A stretch of DNA of 64,000 nt from Microstegium vimineum (GCA_022036555.1 CM039133.1:46204718-46268717); one strand, 5' to 3'; positions 13,131 to 25,334 are shown, numbered from the stretch's first letter. Program-made: numbers and translations. Notes: a model not told the origin generated them from the sequence alone.

Positions 13131-14330
13131 AATAAGGCGCGCGTCGGGCGGAGAATCCCAAGACGCCGGCGCCGCCGAGGCCGGCTGGCCGCTGGCCGTT
13201 TCTTTTGTCGCTCTCGCATCACAGTCTTCGTCCTGTCTCGCTTCTGGAGTCCGGGTTTGGTTGGCTGGGCCTTGCGTCGGGACTTCTTGGGATCCACGGC
13301 CCTGGCCCAGCCATCGCCATCTGGTTTGCTAGGCTTTTCTGCTTTGTCTGCCAAAAAATAATAATCCAATTAGGATTTTTTTGGGTAAAAAATGTATTGT
13401 TATCTGCACCCGATGAAATATATAAGGACCAGCGCATAGCCAGAGTGCCTTATATTTTAGGACAATGTATTGACTTCAAAAGATTTGGGAGGCATGCAAT
13501 GGGAAAATTTTCACAAAAATAAGAATCCCAATTTAGACTAGCATATTCTTTTGGGACTTGCTAGTGAAAGTGGCATCTTAAGCACCGGTCAAATATTTAC
13601 GGTTGTCTTTATCTCCGTAGAGTCTTTTCACCATGCATTGTTTTAAACTTAACTTTAAGGATCACCCACATGGCTCAACCAAGCTCTCACCTACACCTTT
13701 GTCCTCCCCCCCCCCCAACCCCCCAACCCAAGAAAAGATTTTGGGCGGCCAAAGGAAGATATCAATTTGAAGTGATATCTATGGTAGTTTTGGGCAACGG
13801 CTAAAATGGGTGACAATTTAGGCGGCACTGGAAGATTGTTTTTCTCCACACCTACAACATCAATTTTTGTTTTGTGACACTCTTAGAGATACTCTAAGGG
13901 TGATAAATAGGAGTTATATACGAGTAAGAAATGTGCTACTTTTCTCATCCTTTAAGAAGGTTATTATGGTCATTTGATAATTGGTATTCATTTTTATATT
14001 ATAAATTCGTATATATGATTATATAGAACAAAAGAAAAGATTAAAAATATCTTATATATATGTATTCCAATCACATAACACCTATTTCTATCTAGTCTCA
14101 TTTTTGTTCACAAACCCACATAACAGGCACCACCTTATCTATACCTATATATATATATATAAAGAGGCAAAATTTCACCCCCATTTTTTTTGGTTCGTAT
14201 CTCTTTAACTACCGGATAGTGAATAGTTTCTCCCACCAAAACTTATATATAACTCATGCTCCTATATACGAGTTAGAATAGTTCTTGTATAATGTGATAG
14301 AGTCCTATTCCAAAAAAGATTGGATATTGG
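13131..14330. other. Intergenic AT-rich DNA
   Basis: No gene recognised. The first about 200 bp are GC-rich and probably LACS promoter. A C-rich low-complexity run lies near 13707-13730, and (TA)n tracts near 14040-14060 and 14140-14160. Small open frames here resemble nothing known. Confidence 0.5.
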
Positions 14331-15947
14331 TGAAGAATCATTGCCCTAGTTGGTTTCGGTGATTAACGACAATTAGATATTATTATGGCTAACGTGTGTT
14401 TTGCAGAGGCTATGTGTAGCTTAACCATAGTGATCAAGAAGAATGGGCACTAATGGTCATCACTTAGCCCCCAAGATGGATATCGTTTCGGTTTTCAAGG
14501 AGACATGATGAAGATCCTAGAATGATAGGCTAAGTGCCATAAGGAGATGAAGGGCACTTAGAAATAGATAGGGCTTCTCTTTTTTACCTTTGACCGTACT
14601 ATTAAGAGGGGTTGAGATTAGTAGCTTGACTTAGGAAAGCTTCATGACTTAGGTGTGGTGCACACTTGACTTCCTTAGCTCTAAGCAAGTCTATAGTGAC
14701 CGTAAGATAGCCTAGAACAACTTTCATTTTCATCGCGACGAAAAACAAAGTTGTTAAAACTGTTTTCTGGGCGTCGGACGCTTCTGGCAGGGGCGCCAGA
14801 CGCTGTCCGTCGGCATCGGACAAAGGCGTCGGACGCTGGGTGGTTGAGTCCACAGCGTCCGTCGACCTTCCAGAGGGGATGTTTTCTGACTAAGTTTTTC
14901 AGGGTCCGTCGGACGCTGTCCGTCGGCCAGGCGTCGGACGCTGGGAAGAGCGTCCGTCGACCTTCCAGAGAGGGTGTTTTTCAACCCTAGCCAGAGCGAA
15001 GCGCCGGACGCTGGGTTGAGCGTCCGTCGCCCAGTGACGTAGCGTCCGTCGCTGGGAACAGTGTGTCAGAACTAGCCGTTGGGTAGGGCGTCGGACCGTC
15101 CGTCGCCTAGGCGCCGGAGCGTCCGTCGCCCAAACTATGAACAGAAACTAGCCGTTGGGGCATGCGACGGACCGTCCGTCGCCTAGTCGACAGAGCGTCC
15201 GTCGCCAACTTAAAATGCCAGCCCGAGGCAGTTTTCAGAGGGTCTATTTATAGCCCCTCCCACTTCTCTCCCACCTTACCTTTGCTCATTTAAGTTGCTG
15301 AGTTTGTTGAGAAGGTTGGGAAGAGAGCAAGAGCCCTAGAGAGAGAGTGATTCGCAAATCCATCCATCCTCTCTCTAGTTCATCCAAGAGTTCAAGTGTG
15401 CATCCTCTAGTTGTGAAGCTTGAGTGAGTCAAGCGAAGATCGAGGCTTGTTACTCTTGGTGATCGACATCACCTAGACGGTCCGGTGGTGCTCGGAGGAA
15501 GGTGATCGCCGGAGGATTGTCGGCGGCCCTTCTCCATCGACGTTTGTGATCGGTTGTGGGCGATTCACCGAGCCGGAGTGGCAAAGAATCAGCCCGTAGA
15601 GAGCACTCATCCCTTGCGCGGGATTGAGGGGGAGCTATACCTTGCGAGGTGCTCCAACGAGTACTAGGGGGGAGTGTCGACTCCTCGATACCTCGGCAAA
15701 ACATCGCCGTGTCAAGCATCTCTTTCCCTAGCTCTTTATTACCGCATTACTTTCCGCACTTGTCATTCTTTTCATACTAGAATTGTGTAGGAAGTTTTCG
15801 CTTTCCTTTAACTTGCTACCGCTTTCTAGCTAGGACACACAAGCGGTAGGCACTAGGGGGTTGATTGGCTCTTTATAGGTTTAATTCTTGTTTAGAAATT
15901 AAAAAGAGCCCAATTCACCCCCCCTCTTGGGCATCTTGATCCTTTCA
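14331..15947 (+). mobile_element. Solo LTR (1,617 bp) with 5-bp target duplication ATTGG
   Basis: The sequence begins TGAAGAATCA and ends GATCCTTTCA, so it has TG...CA termini with an imperfect short inverted repeat. It is flanked by ATTGG on both sides (14326-14330 and 15948-15952), and no internal region, primer-binding site or second LTR follows. This is a solo LTR left by recombination between the two LTRs of a full element. A TATA-like core (TCTATTTATAGCCCC, about 15241-15255) and downstream GT-rich stretches place the transcribed direction on the plus strand. The family was not identified. The 3' end ...TTGGGCATCTTGATCC resembles LTRs of large grass retroelements. Confidence 0.85.
14764..15212. 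repeat. Array of GTCGGACGC / GCGTCCGTC inverted motifs in the LTR U3
   Basis: The U3 part holds more than a dozen copies of GTCGGACGC-like and GCGTCCGTC-like words in both orientations, plus two copies of an approximately 20-bp phrase containing GCGTCCGTCGACCTTCC (around 14859 and 14951). The array is GC-rich in an AT-rich setting and ends about 30 bp before the TATA-like box. It could form hairpins or act as repeated upstream promoter elements. The function is inferred only. Confidence 0.7.
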
Positions 15948-15952
15948 ATTGG

Positions 15953-18327
15953 ATAAGTGCTTATTAGGTATAGATACATGTTTACTCGGAATACAATATG
16001 AATGGCCTGGTGCAAGCTTATTTTTAATAGAATACAATACGAATCGTACTTTTGTTGACGCAAAATGTGACGCGCTGCGTCTCACACACAGCAAGCCGGA
16101 AAGCTTAGCTTCAATCGGATGCTCGGGTGTTTTGAATCCGAAAACGTGCCAGTCAGTTTGACCTGAAACTAACAAGGGATGAAAATGATTAGATATAAAC
16201 TAGAACCTGTCGGGTGATACCAGACAGTTCCATATGTACGACCCTGAAGCCACTTACAACGACATACAATTATGAAAGTTGTTTGCCAACAGATCTTATA
16301 GGTGATTTTGGCTAAAACGAGTACATAGAACGTGAAGGATTGATTGCCGAATATGCATGCATGGGGAAGCAACGTACGAACGAATCACAATTGAGTATAA
16401 ATTAAAGTGTAACCAAGCTCGGCAAACAGCCAAATTGGGGTCCATGATGAAGGAAACACGCAAGCAAACATGATTAAACTAATCTAAAGCCTGCATCTGT
16501 CGCACGATATCTAGCATTATCAAAACTTAAACATGGATAACATGCATGAACCCGCAACACGTAACAATCCAAATTCAAACTAATTCGGCTATTATAGGTA
16601 TAAGATCTACTTGTAAGATCAACATGAAGGCAATAACTCATTGCAACGTAGATAGATCTATATAAAAGCTGAACCGTATCAATTTAGATTGGGCAAAAGA
16701 GTGTTTGCAAATATGTAAAGATTATCTAAAACATGCAACACGATAACTTAATGAATCCAATAGATTTTCCAAATCTATGAGAGCCGATAACTATCTTGCT
16801 TATGCTAAGCATATCGAGCAAACATCTGCCGTACGGTGTTTACTTGTAAACAAAACATAAGTAAAGACTTCCTGATCATTAATCAAAGATCCGCCGCACG
16901 ATCATTGATAATAAACAAGACTACTTGCATCAACATCTAAATCCACCGCATGATACTAGACATGATAACAAGGTTGTCAAGACTTACGGAGGTCGACGGA
17001 TCGATGATTCCTCTCGAAGAACTCGACGACACGACAAAATGACTCGAAGTTGGCACGGGGCCGGTTGTATTGATTTGGTTGTGAACCCCTTTTACAACAG
17101 CCAAGGGTTTATATTTATACCCTGGTCATGACATGAGTCCTACGAGGACACGACTACAAGATATTTAAAGGAAAGATACAATATCTCGACTCTATTTCCC
17201 TTTCGGAGTCTTTATTGCCTTAACCGTTACGGCTATTGTTGTCGATCGGTTCTTTACTTGCCCTTTTTGTCGCCTCGACGCAAAACCGCCTTTTCTTTCC
17301 GAAGTAGCCGATCACATGGTCAATTTCCGAACCTCCAGGAATTAGCCGACCACATAGATTTTGCTGAACATCTTCAAACAATTTGCCCTCCAGCAGCCTT
17401 TCCTCACACTGGTCCACCTGTCATTCTAAGTATGCAGAAATCCAGTGTTAACAGCTTTAAAAAATAGCAACGGAAGAGTTGGAATCAGATTGCTATTTTT
17501 CAAAGCATGATTTAATCCCTTGTTAGGACAGAGTTTGCTTTAATCAAATTACAAGAACCCAACACGTATGAGTTCTTTTATCAGGCATACACGGCGAGCC
17601 TTTGTTGTTTGTTAGCATGCATGTTGCATGTGAGTTCGCCGCCAAGATTCAGCCTATTTGGCTTCTTCGTGTTTTGACTCCTTTGTACGTGTGCGTGCAT
17701 CTATCGGCTGAGAGCGTACGAGCTGGTGCTGAGAGCCTCGGATGGTTTGACGATGCACGACATGCGGCTCCTAGGCCCGGCACGACGGCAGACGAGACGT
17801 CCGGTGAAGTCAAGCCACTGGAGGTGGCCAGTTCCAGGTGGGCGACGTCGTGGCGGTGTAAGTGTAATAGGCAGGATTGGTGTGGCATGTCAAGATCCTA
17901 GCTAGACGTTTGGCGTCATGTCCGCGGCTCGCCTCTATCGAGACGTCGCGAGACAGTCTCCTATATGGACTCGATGGTGGGGCGATCTGGATCGAGAGGG
18001 TAGACGGCGTTGACGTATAGCATGAAAAAGATCGAGCAGCGCCTTCGCCCGCGGTGGCGTACGTGGAGCCAGCCTCCGCATCGGGTGTCGTCGTCGAAGC
18101 AAGGATCGCTGATCAGTTTAGCAAGGTCTGCAGAGACATCCTACATACACACGTCGACGCTTAAAAAAAAGTCCAGTGTCATACCAATATCAGGTCGGGC
18201 AAGAGGATTGACGCGGAGAACTGGGTCCGTTTTATGAAATATCTGAGAAACCAAAAGAAAAAAAGAGAGACAAATAGTTTATTTATCACCAAATATAGAG
18301 ATGAACATTACATGATAGCAGCAGGAA

Positions 18328-18371
<44 letters not shown>

Positions 18372-18671
18372 TATATATATATATATATAAACAAAAACTA
18401 AAAAAATCAGTATAACCGCACGCTATTTAGATTTTACAAAAAAATATATCACCGAGCAATAAATTATCCACCCCGTTGCAATGCACGGGCATGTTTTGCT
18501 AGTAGGACTAATAAGACAACAAATTAGAGTAAAAAAAGGAGGTGCTAGTTTCTAGAAGATGGGGGCGAATCATGAATTTAAGGTATGTTAGGGTATGAAG
18601 GGCTAATTGTTGAACAGTTAACATTTAGCTAAAATTAATTCTAGCTCTTTCAAACCAAAGGCTAATATATA
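15953..18671. other. Repeat-derived DNA with an LTR-like minus-strand promoter
   Basis: No intact gene. Between about 16.2 and 17.45 kb the minus strand reads like an LTR. It starts TGTTAACACTGG at about 17453 and carries a TATA box (GGGTATAAATATAAACCC, about 17106-17123) followed by leader-like sequence. The phrase 'CGCACGAT' with variants recurs near 16500, 16900 and 16945. No second end or target duplication could be fixed, so it is called an LTR-like fragment. 17600-18240 is GC-richer with short open frames on both strands and no recognisable domain. 18327-18390 is an (AT)n microsatellite. Confidence 0.4.
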
Positions 18672-18895
18672 CTCCCTCCATCCCTAAATGTTTATCACCA
18701 AGATTTGTGTGCCGATGGATTTGATTTAATTTATAGAAAATATGAGCAATATTTGTATCTCTAAATAAATTTATTAAAAAACTAGATTCAAGTATATGTC
18801 TGATGATAATAATTATGTATTATAAATATTAATATATATTTAATCAAAATTGTTTTTTGAAAAGCGAAACAAAACACATTTAGGAACGGAGGGAG
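18672..18895. mobile_element. Stowaway-type MITE
   Basis: The 224-bp element has ends CTCCCTCCATCCCTAAATGT and, inverted, ACATTTAGGAACGGAGGGAG, flanked by TA on both sides. TA duplication with CTCCCTCC ends is the hallmark of Tc1/mariner-derived Stowaway elements of grasses. It is non-coding. Confidence 0.85.
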
Positions 18896-18958
18896 TAGGT
18901 GAGACAAACCCTCAACTAATTGTCAACCAACTAGTTGCTAATTCTAACTAATTTGGAC

Positions 18959-19247
18959 TAGCGCAATGGTAAAGGCCATTGGTTGAGGGGCTCCCACCCA
19001 GGGTTAAAATCCTGGGTGCGATACTTTATTCTGGATTTATTTCAGGATTTTCCGGCGCTACGCATTAAGTGGTAGGCGACGTTCCCCTCGACAGCGAGGC
19101 GTCTGTGGTGACTTCGTGAACTTCAAGATTTGCCGGCTCAGTCCTTCGAAGGTGCTCATAGGGGTAGGGTTTGCGTGCGTGTGTTTGTAGGGGCGAGTGT
19201 GCGTGCGTGTTGAGTGTCTGCGTTGTACTGTGTACTCTCAAAAAAAA
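18959..19247 (+). mobile_element. tRNA-derived SINE
   Basis: The 5' end TAGCGCAATGGTAAAGG fits a pol III A box. About 40 bp downstream, GGGTTAAAATCCTGGG fits a B box in the tRNA-like spacing. The body has no open frame and the 3' end is CTCTC followed by eight A. This resembles the p-SINE/Au-type SINEs of grasses. The paralogous segment B lacks it at the equivalent place (about 24060), which gives an empty site inside the same window. Exact target-site duplications are blurred. Confidence 0.75.
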
Positions 19248-19555
19248 TTATAACCCTAGCTAATAACTAGTCCAAACTGATCATAAACATACTCTTAATA
19301 TGGCCAGGGTCAATTTGAGTGTGTGCAACAAATGAAATGAGAGATCGAGCACCATTTGCAGGTGCAAGGTCATGTTGAAAAAAAATATCATGTTTTCCTC
19401 ACTCGTTTTGTCAAATGCACACCCTACCGCTGACCTTGTCCATGTCGCCATCCACCTGGTCCATTTCATCATTATGCCCGTCCCTATGGCCTATGCTAGC
19501 GTGACTCTTGTATCAGCCTCCCTGTCGCTTGATGAAGGCCCTATTTGTTTGAGTT

Positions 19556-21788
19556 CCTCACAGATCTTCACCAAAGTGGCGACAAATAGACTTTCTACTA
19601 TTGTCCAGAAACTGATAAGATCGACTAGACAACCTTCATGCCTGGTCGAAACATTATGGAAGGAGCCGTCATCTTACATGAAACGCTCCACGAACTGCAT
19701 TCGGAAAAGAGGGATGGAGTAATATTTAAAATAGATTTTGAAAAGGCTTATGACAAAGTTAACTGAGATTTTCTACAGAAAACCTTAAGGATGAAAGGTT
19801 TCTCACAAAAATAGTGTCAATGGATAAGAAATTTTACATAAGGAGGTAATGTAAATATAAAAATAAATGATTATTTAGAACCTTACTTTCAAACAAAAAA
19901 GGCCTTAGACAAGGCGACCCCATGTCACCCATACTATTTAATATAGTGGCTGATATGTTGGCCGTACTGATTGCCAGAGCAAAGAAATCAGGACAGATAG
20001 AAGGGGTAATTCCACATTTACTGGAAGATGGTTTGTCCATACTACAGTACGCAGATGATACAATCATCTTATCTTTATGAGTCATGATGTCGAAAAGGCA
20101 GTAAACATGAAACTACTGCTAACCACTTTCGAAAAATTATCTGGCTTAAAGATTAACTTTCACAAAAGCGATTTTTTTTTGTTTTAGGAAAGCCAAGGAT
20201 CATGAGGAGTTTTACTCCCACCTTTTTTGATGTACCATTGGAACGTATCCTTTCCGCTATCTGGGTATTTCTATCCACTTCAGGAAATTACTCAGTAAAG
20301 ACTGAAAGATCATCGAAGAAAGAATTGAAAAAATATTGAGTGGATGGAAGGGCAAGTTACTCACAGTAGGTGGTCGGTTAATTCTTATAAACTCGGTGCT
20401 CTCAAGCTTACCGATGTTTATGATGCCTTTTTTGAACTGTCGAAAGGAGTTTTGGAAAAAAATAGACTATTTCCAGTCTAGGTTTTATTGGCAAGGAGAC
20501 AACCATAAAAGAAAATATAGATTAGTAAAGTGGGAAGTCATGTGTCAGCCTAAGGACCAGGGTGGTCTAGGCATTCAGAATTTGAAAATTCAGAATAAAT
20601 GCTTACTAAGTAAGTGGTTGTTCAAGTTGCTAAATGAAGATGAGTTATGACAACAATTGTTACAAAATAAGTATATTAAAAGTAAGACTTTGGGTAGTTG
20701 TGAAAAGAAACCTACGGACTCACATTTCTGGAAGAGTCTTATGAATATTAAGGATACTTTCATAAAGTTAGGGCATTTCAATGTCAAAGATGGGTCACAA
20801 ACTAGGTTCTGGTGTGATACTTGGCTAGGAAATAAGCCACTCAAAGTCAAGTTTCCTGGGTTATACAATATTGTTAGAAGGAAACAAGACTCTATTGCCA
20901 CAATCATGAGTTCACCGACCCTTAATATCTCTTTTAGAATGAATCTTATGAGCGCGAACTTGACAAATTGGCATCGCATTGTAGCCTCCTTGCAAACTGT
21001 TAACTTATCACAGGAAAGAGATGCTTTCTTTTAGGGCTTTAAGGCTTGTGGGGTTTTTACAGTCAAGTCGATGTATATTGCTTTAATTAATAATGGAGTG
21101 CGAGTGTCACAGAATATTTGACAAACAAAGCTACCAATGAAGATTAATTTTTTTTGTGGTATCTAAAAAGAAAGGTTACTCTAACCAAAGATAATTTAGC
21201 GAGGAGAAATTGGAACGGCGATACTCGTTGCTGTTTTTGTCATCTCCAAGAGTCAATTAATCATCTCTTTTTTGGTTGCTTTTATGCTAAGTTTTTATGG
21301 CGTTCGGTCCATATACTTTTTAGTTTACAGCCTCCGTCCAATATAAATGATTTATTTTTAAATTGGTCTAAATTGCAGAACAAAAAGTATAACTCCTTGT
21401 TATTAACAGCAGCCGCAGCACTACCGTGGGCTATTTGGATCACTAGAAATGAGGTGGTGTTTGACAAATGCAGACCAAATCACTTTTGTAGGTACTATTT
21501 AGAGCAACTCACTGGCTTCTTCAATGGGCGAACTTGCAGCGGCATGAAGATATCAAAGATCTTTTGACCTCAACGGCGCGGCATATTGAGACGTCGGCGT
21601 TAGATTTTTTTAGTTCCAATGGATGGTTTCGGCATAGACATATTGGTTTGGTTTAGTCAAAAAACTTTTCCTTGTTTAGATTTCCAGTGAACGTGGGTGT
21701 GAACTTGTTAGCAAAGTCTGTAATAAGTGGCCAGATTCCATCCAAAGATAGATGGAGCCGGATTTTTTATCCATTATCTAAAAAAAAG
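19556..21788 (+). mobile_element. 5'-truncated L1-type LINE, decayed
   Basis: Decayed reverse transcriptase and C-terminal region of a plant L1 element are recognisable across all three frames. They include FTKVATNRL, IFKIDFEKAYDKVN (about 19724-19770), the catalytic LQYADDTIIF (about 20042-20070), SGWKGKLLTVGGRLILINSVL, and a zf-RVT-like tail (TKDNLARRNW...CCFC...ESINHLFFGC, 21190-21290). Many stops and frameshifts interrupt it. It starts in mid-RT, lacking the endonuclease and ORF1, and ends in an A-rich tail at 21780-21788, as expected from incomplete target-primed reverse transcription. It is inserted in segment A between GTTTGAGTT and GAGC. Confidence 0.85.
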
Positions 21789-22010
21789 AGCTAAAAGCCT
21801 GAAACTAACAAACATCTTATGAGATGCGGTATAAAGTGACATGATGCTGCAAAAAGCTAGCAGAATCCCAACAAAGTAGCCTTTGGCCCTTCGAAGGTAT
21901 AAAATTTTGATTTTTTTATCCATTGCAAACCTTGATGTGTACTATACTTTCCCTGAACTTGAATCTGTCCTAGTACAAGTATAGATCGTCAAAAGTCAAA
22001 ACACGAATGC

Positions 22011-24002
22011 AATAAATTATAAAGCAATAGTTGTAGGGTTTAATTCTAACGAGTTCCACAAGTTTTGTTGTTCTCACTTATTTTACAGGACATTCAAGTT
22101 TTACTATAGAAAAGGACCTCAAATAAGGAATTGGAGTACATCATTACGAAGAGCTCATCGAGCCGATCGAAACGGACCTATCACTTGCTATGTTTAGAGC
22201 CCCGATGAGAAAGATATCAACACCGCAATGGAATTCAACTTGGGAACAATATAGAACATACCCCACTATATATTTGAGGGATTAAATTGCTAGAATCTCA
22301 TAACTTTGGTAAATCTATATTTTCCAGGGACTATTTCAGAGAATCGTAGAAGATCTAGTTATCAGAATAATTATGGAAAGAATCACGCGGGGAAATAGTT
22401 TCCTTTGTACTCAGGAATGGTCGAGAAGGCAACCGAAGGAAGCGGGGCCCGAGAGGTGGAGATGGGGTGCCGGGCGGCCCACCCCTTGGCCGACCGACCT
22501 GCTACAGGGCTCAATAAGGCCCATCTTGACCGTTGCTCAAGGTCGGTTTGATCCGAGGGCTATCGTTGATCCCACCGGGCTATAAATAGAGGGGCAGACC
22601 TCCTCTCCAAGGCATCTCATCTCATTATTCTGCTCATAGGTCCCTCTAGTTGTCTAGATCTAGTTCTTCTAGTTCTAGCTCATCTAGTTGTAATTAGAGT
22701 TGAGAGAGAGAAGGAGAGAGCTAGGAGGAGCCGAATCTATCAGATCTTCCTCAACATTGTACCTTTGCAACATCTGGTTCTGAGCAATCTGGTTAGCTAA
22801 TCCTCAACAATGTACCTTTGCATTAGGGAAAAACAAAAGAAAAGAAAATAAAAAACAAGGCGAGCAAGTCAATTCAAAAAATTTCATGTACATGCAATTC
22901 GACTGTGCATAACATGAATACTCTAGTAATTGGTGCGAATTATCTGTGCAGCGATTCTTCAGAAAGAGAGAGGGAGAAATAGACTTAGTCAAACTTACCT
23001 AAGTTGAAGTGTGGCAATGCAAAGTGTGGCTACCAACCAAGCAACCCTATTTTTAACCGCATTTTATTGTGTAATTTATTAACCGCATCCTTGCAAAATT
23101 CTAGTGAGAACAATACTAGTACAACTAACAAAAATTCTTCTAGGCAAGCCACCACTACTAATGGAACAATAGTAATCGGCGTCATCACAAAACTGCATGT
23201 GCATGCAATTCGACCAATCCCTCAACTCACAGGGAGAGAGAGCAAATTATGTGTGCATGCAAGATTCTTCAGAAAGAGACAGAGAGAGAAAGAGAGGAGG
23301 TGTACGCACGCGTACCTCGGCGCTGGCGGCCGCTGGTCCTCCCTCGATGACCAGGAGGATGAACGCTACGTGTGGCGATGCCTGCCCGGGTGCGACGCGT
23401 CCGAGGAGATGCCTGCTCGGGCTCGACGCGTCCGAGGAGGCTCTGCCAGAGTGTGCCGTGTGGTGCAGCCTCGAAGTCGGGGGCGGCCAGAACTATGAGC
23501 AATCCGGCTCCGCCCTCCAGATCCTCGCCGCCCGCGACGCCGCGAGGGAGGCCGACCACCGAAGGGTGCAACTCATAACGGGAAAACCTGGAGCCACCAT
23601 CCACGTAGGGGAGGTAGAAGGGACCCCGGCTCGCTCCCGCGACACTGAGCACCAGGGCCCAAACCCTACCCTTGCCACCGCGGCGGCGACCCCGACGAGC
23701 CGGAGCTCGACGAGGAGCCTCGGTGAGCAGCAGGCCGCCGTGCGCCTCCTCCTTGGCGGGGCTCTGCATGCAAGACAACCCCCAAATGAAATGGAACCTC
23801 GCATATGTAGTGCAAGAACCGAACCCTATCTCACCGGAGCAACGACTCAGACTCACAGGAGGAGGCGCGACGGGTGCTGCTTCCACGCTCCGCCCGTTGA
23901 TGCGTACGCGGACGCCCACTCGGTCGGCGCACCAGACGGGGCATAGCATCCTGCCGTGGAGGTCGTGGCGGAAGACGATGTTGAGGCCACCGTCGCCCGC
24001 GA
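22011..24002. other. Repeat-rich interval: LTR-like fragment, local duplication, GC-rich frame
   Basis: 22080-22800 reads like an LTR U3-R-U5: a CTATAAATAGAGGGG TATA box at about 22580 is followed by a pyrimidine-rich leader, but no termini were fixed. 22886-22984 and about 23187-23290 are imperfect direct copies of one another, sharing CATGCAATTCGAC and GATTCTTCAGAAAGAGA. 23300-24000 is strongly GC-rich and open for about 248 codons on both strands. No start, splice or domain can be justified. The minus-strand phrase VWCADRVGVRVRINGRSVEAAP looks protein-like and may be a captured gene fragment. Confidence 0.45.
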
Positions 24003-24672
24003 GACGTTCCCTCAACTAGTTGTCAACCAACTAGTTAGCTAATCCTAACTAATTTGGACTAATTTAGAACCCTAGCTAATAACTAATAGTCCTAACTGAT
24101 CAAACATACTCTTAATATGATTAGGGTCAATTTGAGTGTGAGCAACAACTGAAATGAGAAATCGAGCAAACATACTCTTAATATGATTAAGGTCAATTTG
24201 AGTGTGAGCAACAAATGAAATGAGAAATCGAGCACTATTTGCAGGTGCAAGATCATGTTGGGAAAAAAATTATCTTTTCCATACTCTTAATATGGCCAGG
24301 GTCAATTTGAGTCTGTACAGCAAATGAAATGAGAGATCGAGCACCATTTTCAGATGCAAGATGATGTTGAAAAATCGTCTTTTCCTCACTCATGATGCCG
24401 AATGCACACTCCCTACCGCTGACCTTTGTTCATCCCGCCAGCAGCCGGTCCATCCTCCTACATATGCTAGCGTGACTCTTGGATCAGGCTCCCTGTCGCT
24501 CAAGACCCTGTTTGTTTGAGTTTACAGGAGCTGAAACTAACAAACATCTTATGAGATGCATCAATATAAAGTGTCCTGAGCATGCAAAAAACTCACTGTT
24601 CACCAGTATAAACATGCACCTTTCGCACGGGATGAAATGAAATAAAATGGTAAACAAGGGAAGTTATATTAT
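24003..24672. repeat. Paralogous segment B, left part, with internal tandem triplication
   Basis: This is the counterpart of 18900-21850, without SINE and LINE. Inside it, a unit beginning CATACTCTTAATATG and running through GAGAAATCGAGCA occurs three times in tandem (starts near 24108, 24171 and 24282) against once in copy A (about 19289). The segment ends with ATTAT at 24668-24672, the target duplication of the gypsy element. Confidence 0.7.
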
Positions 24673-25292
24673 TGTTGACGCCGTTTTTTGTACAAGCCAA
24701 TATTAAACCAATTGTATTGATCGGTAAAGAGGTAAAAATTGTTCCTCATCGGCATCAAGGGGCTATCGGTTTCATTGCCAATGGAAGCAGGAAAATCTGC
24801 CGATGGTGGATGTGATGGAAGAAGCGTTAAGGAGGAAAGAAGATATGTTTTGTTGATCAAGGAGGTGTTGCCAATAGAGAAAGGAGAATTTTGCCGATTG
24901 AGAGTATTATCGATGGATACAGGTTGACATGGCTGAAATCAGCGGGAAAGTTGCCGATGGCAATAGAAGGAAATTGCGGATTGAAGAAGTCTGTCGATGG
25001 AAAGTTTCATCGTAAGGGAAGCAGATAAGGAAACTAGTTTGAGTCCAACTCTTGCACGAGTCATTTATTTCCTTAAAAGTAGGAGTTTTGTTTAGGTATG
25101 AGTCGTGTCTGTGTACAACTCCTCCTACTGGAGTATAAATATGTACCTAGGGCTCGTATGAGAAGATATTCAATACAATCAAACAAATCTATTATTTTCG
25201 TCTTACTTTTCAGCATCTACTTTTTTCGCATTAGTTATACACCTCTTTATGTACCTGAGGTGTTTGCAGATCCGACGCTTTTTGTGTCAACA
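24673..25292 (+). repeat. Left LTR of the Tat element (620 bp)
   Basis: It begins TGTTGACGCC and ends GTGTCAACA. The core promoter TATAAATATG lies at about 25135. It is about 220 bp shorter than the right LTR. It lacks a 29-bp AT-rich stretch present in the other copy near 36297-36325, and most of the R/U5 sequence found at about 36528-36740. A deletion in this copy is the simplest explanation. Confidence 0.93.
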
Positions 25293-25299
25293 CCTCTTT

Positions 25300-25318
25300 T
25301 GGCACACCCGGTGGGACC
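25300..25318 (+). other. Primer-binding site of the Tat element
   Basis: TGGCACACCCGGTGGGACC starts eight bases after the LTR end. This position and TGG start fit a tRNA 3'-end primer-binding site. Which tRNA it pairs with was not determined. Confidence 0.6.
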
Positions 25319-25334
25319 CTAGATACATCTCTTG

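Larger units (their letters stand above)
18900..22010. repeat. Paralogous segment A (second copy at 24003-24672 plus 36776-36960)
   Basis: Long stretches match a second segment in the window. The beginning (CTCAACTAATTGTCAACCAACTAG) pairs with about 24010. The block with CATACTCTTAATATGGCCAG pairs with about 24286, the block TTTGTTTGAGTT...CTGAAACTAACAAACATC with about 24510-24545, and the end (GAACTTGAATCTGTCC, about 21956) with about 36909. In copy A the match is interrupted by a SINE and a LINE. In copy B it is interrupted by the 12-kb gypsy element. Copy B abuts the 3' end of the glyoxal oxidase gene, so copy A may be a duplicated piece of that flank or a separate copy of a dispersed repeat. 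Confidence 0.7.

Noticed and set aside
15943..15956. TTTCAATTGG read as LTR end plus a TGGTATCAGA primer-binding site
   Set aside because: The next bases are ATAAG, not TATCAG, and ATTGG is duplicated at the left end. It is a target duplication of a solo LTR.
17602..18237. Short frames in the GC-richer block 17.6-18.2 kb as a gene
   Set aside because: There is no recognisable domain, start context or splice support on either strand.
18959..19030. tRNA gene suggested by A and B boxes
   Set aside because: The sequence does not fold as a tRNA arm set, continues for about 290 bp and ends in poly-A. A SINE explains it.
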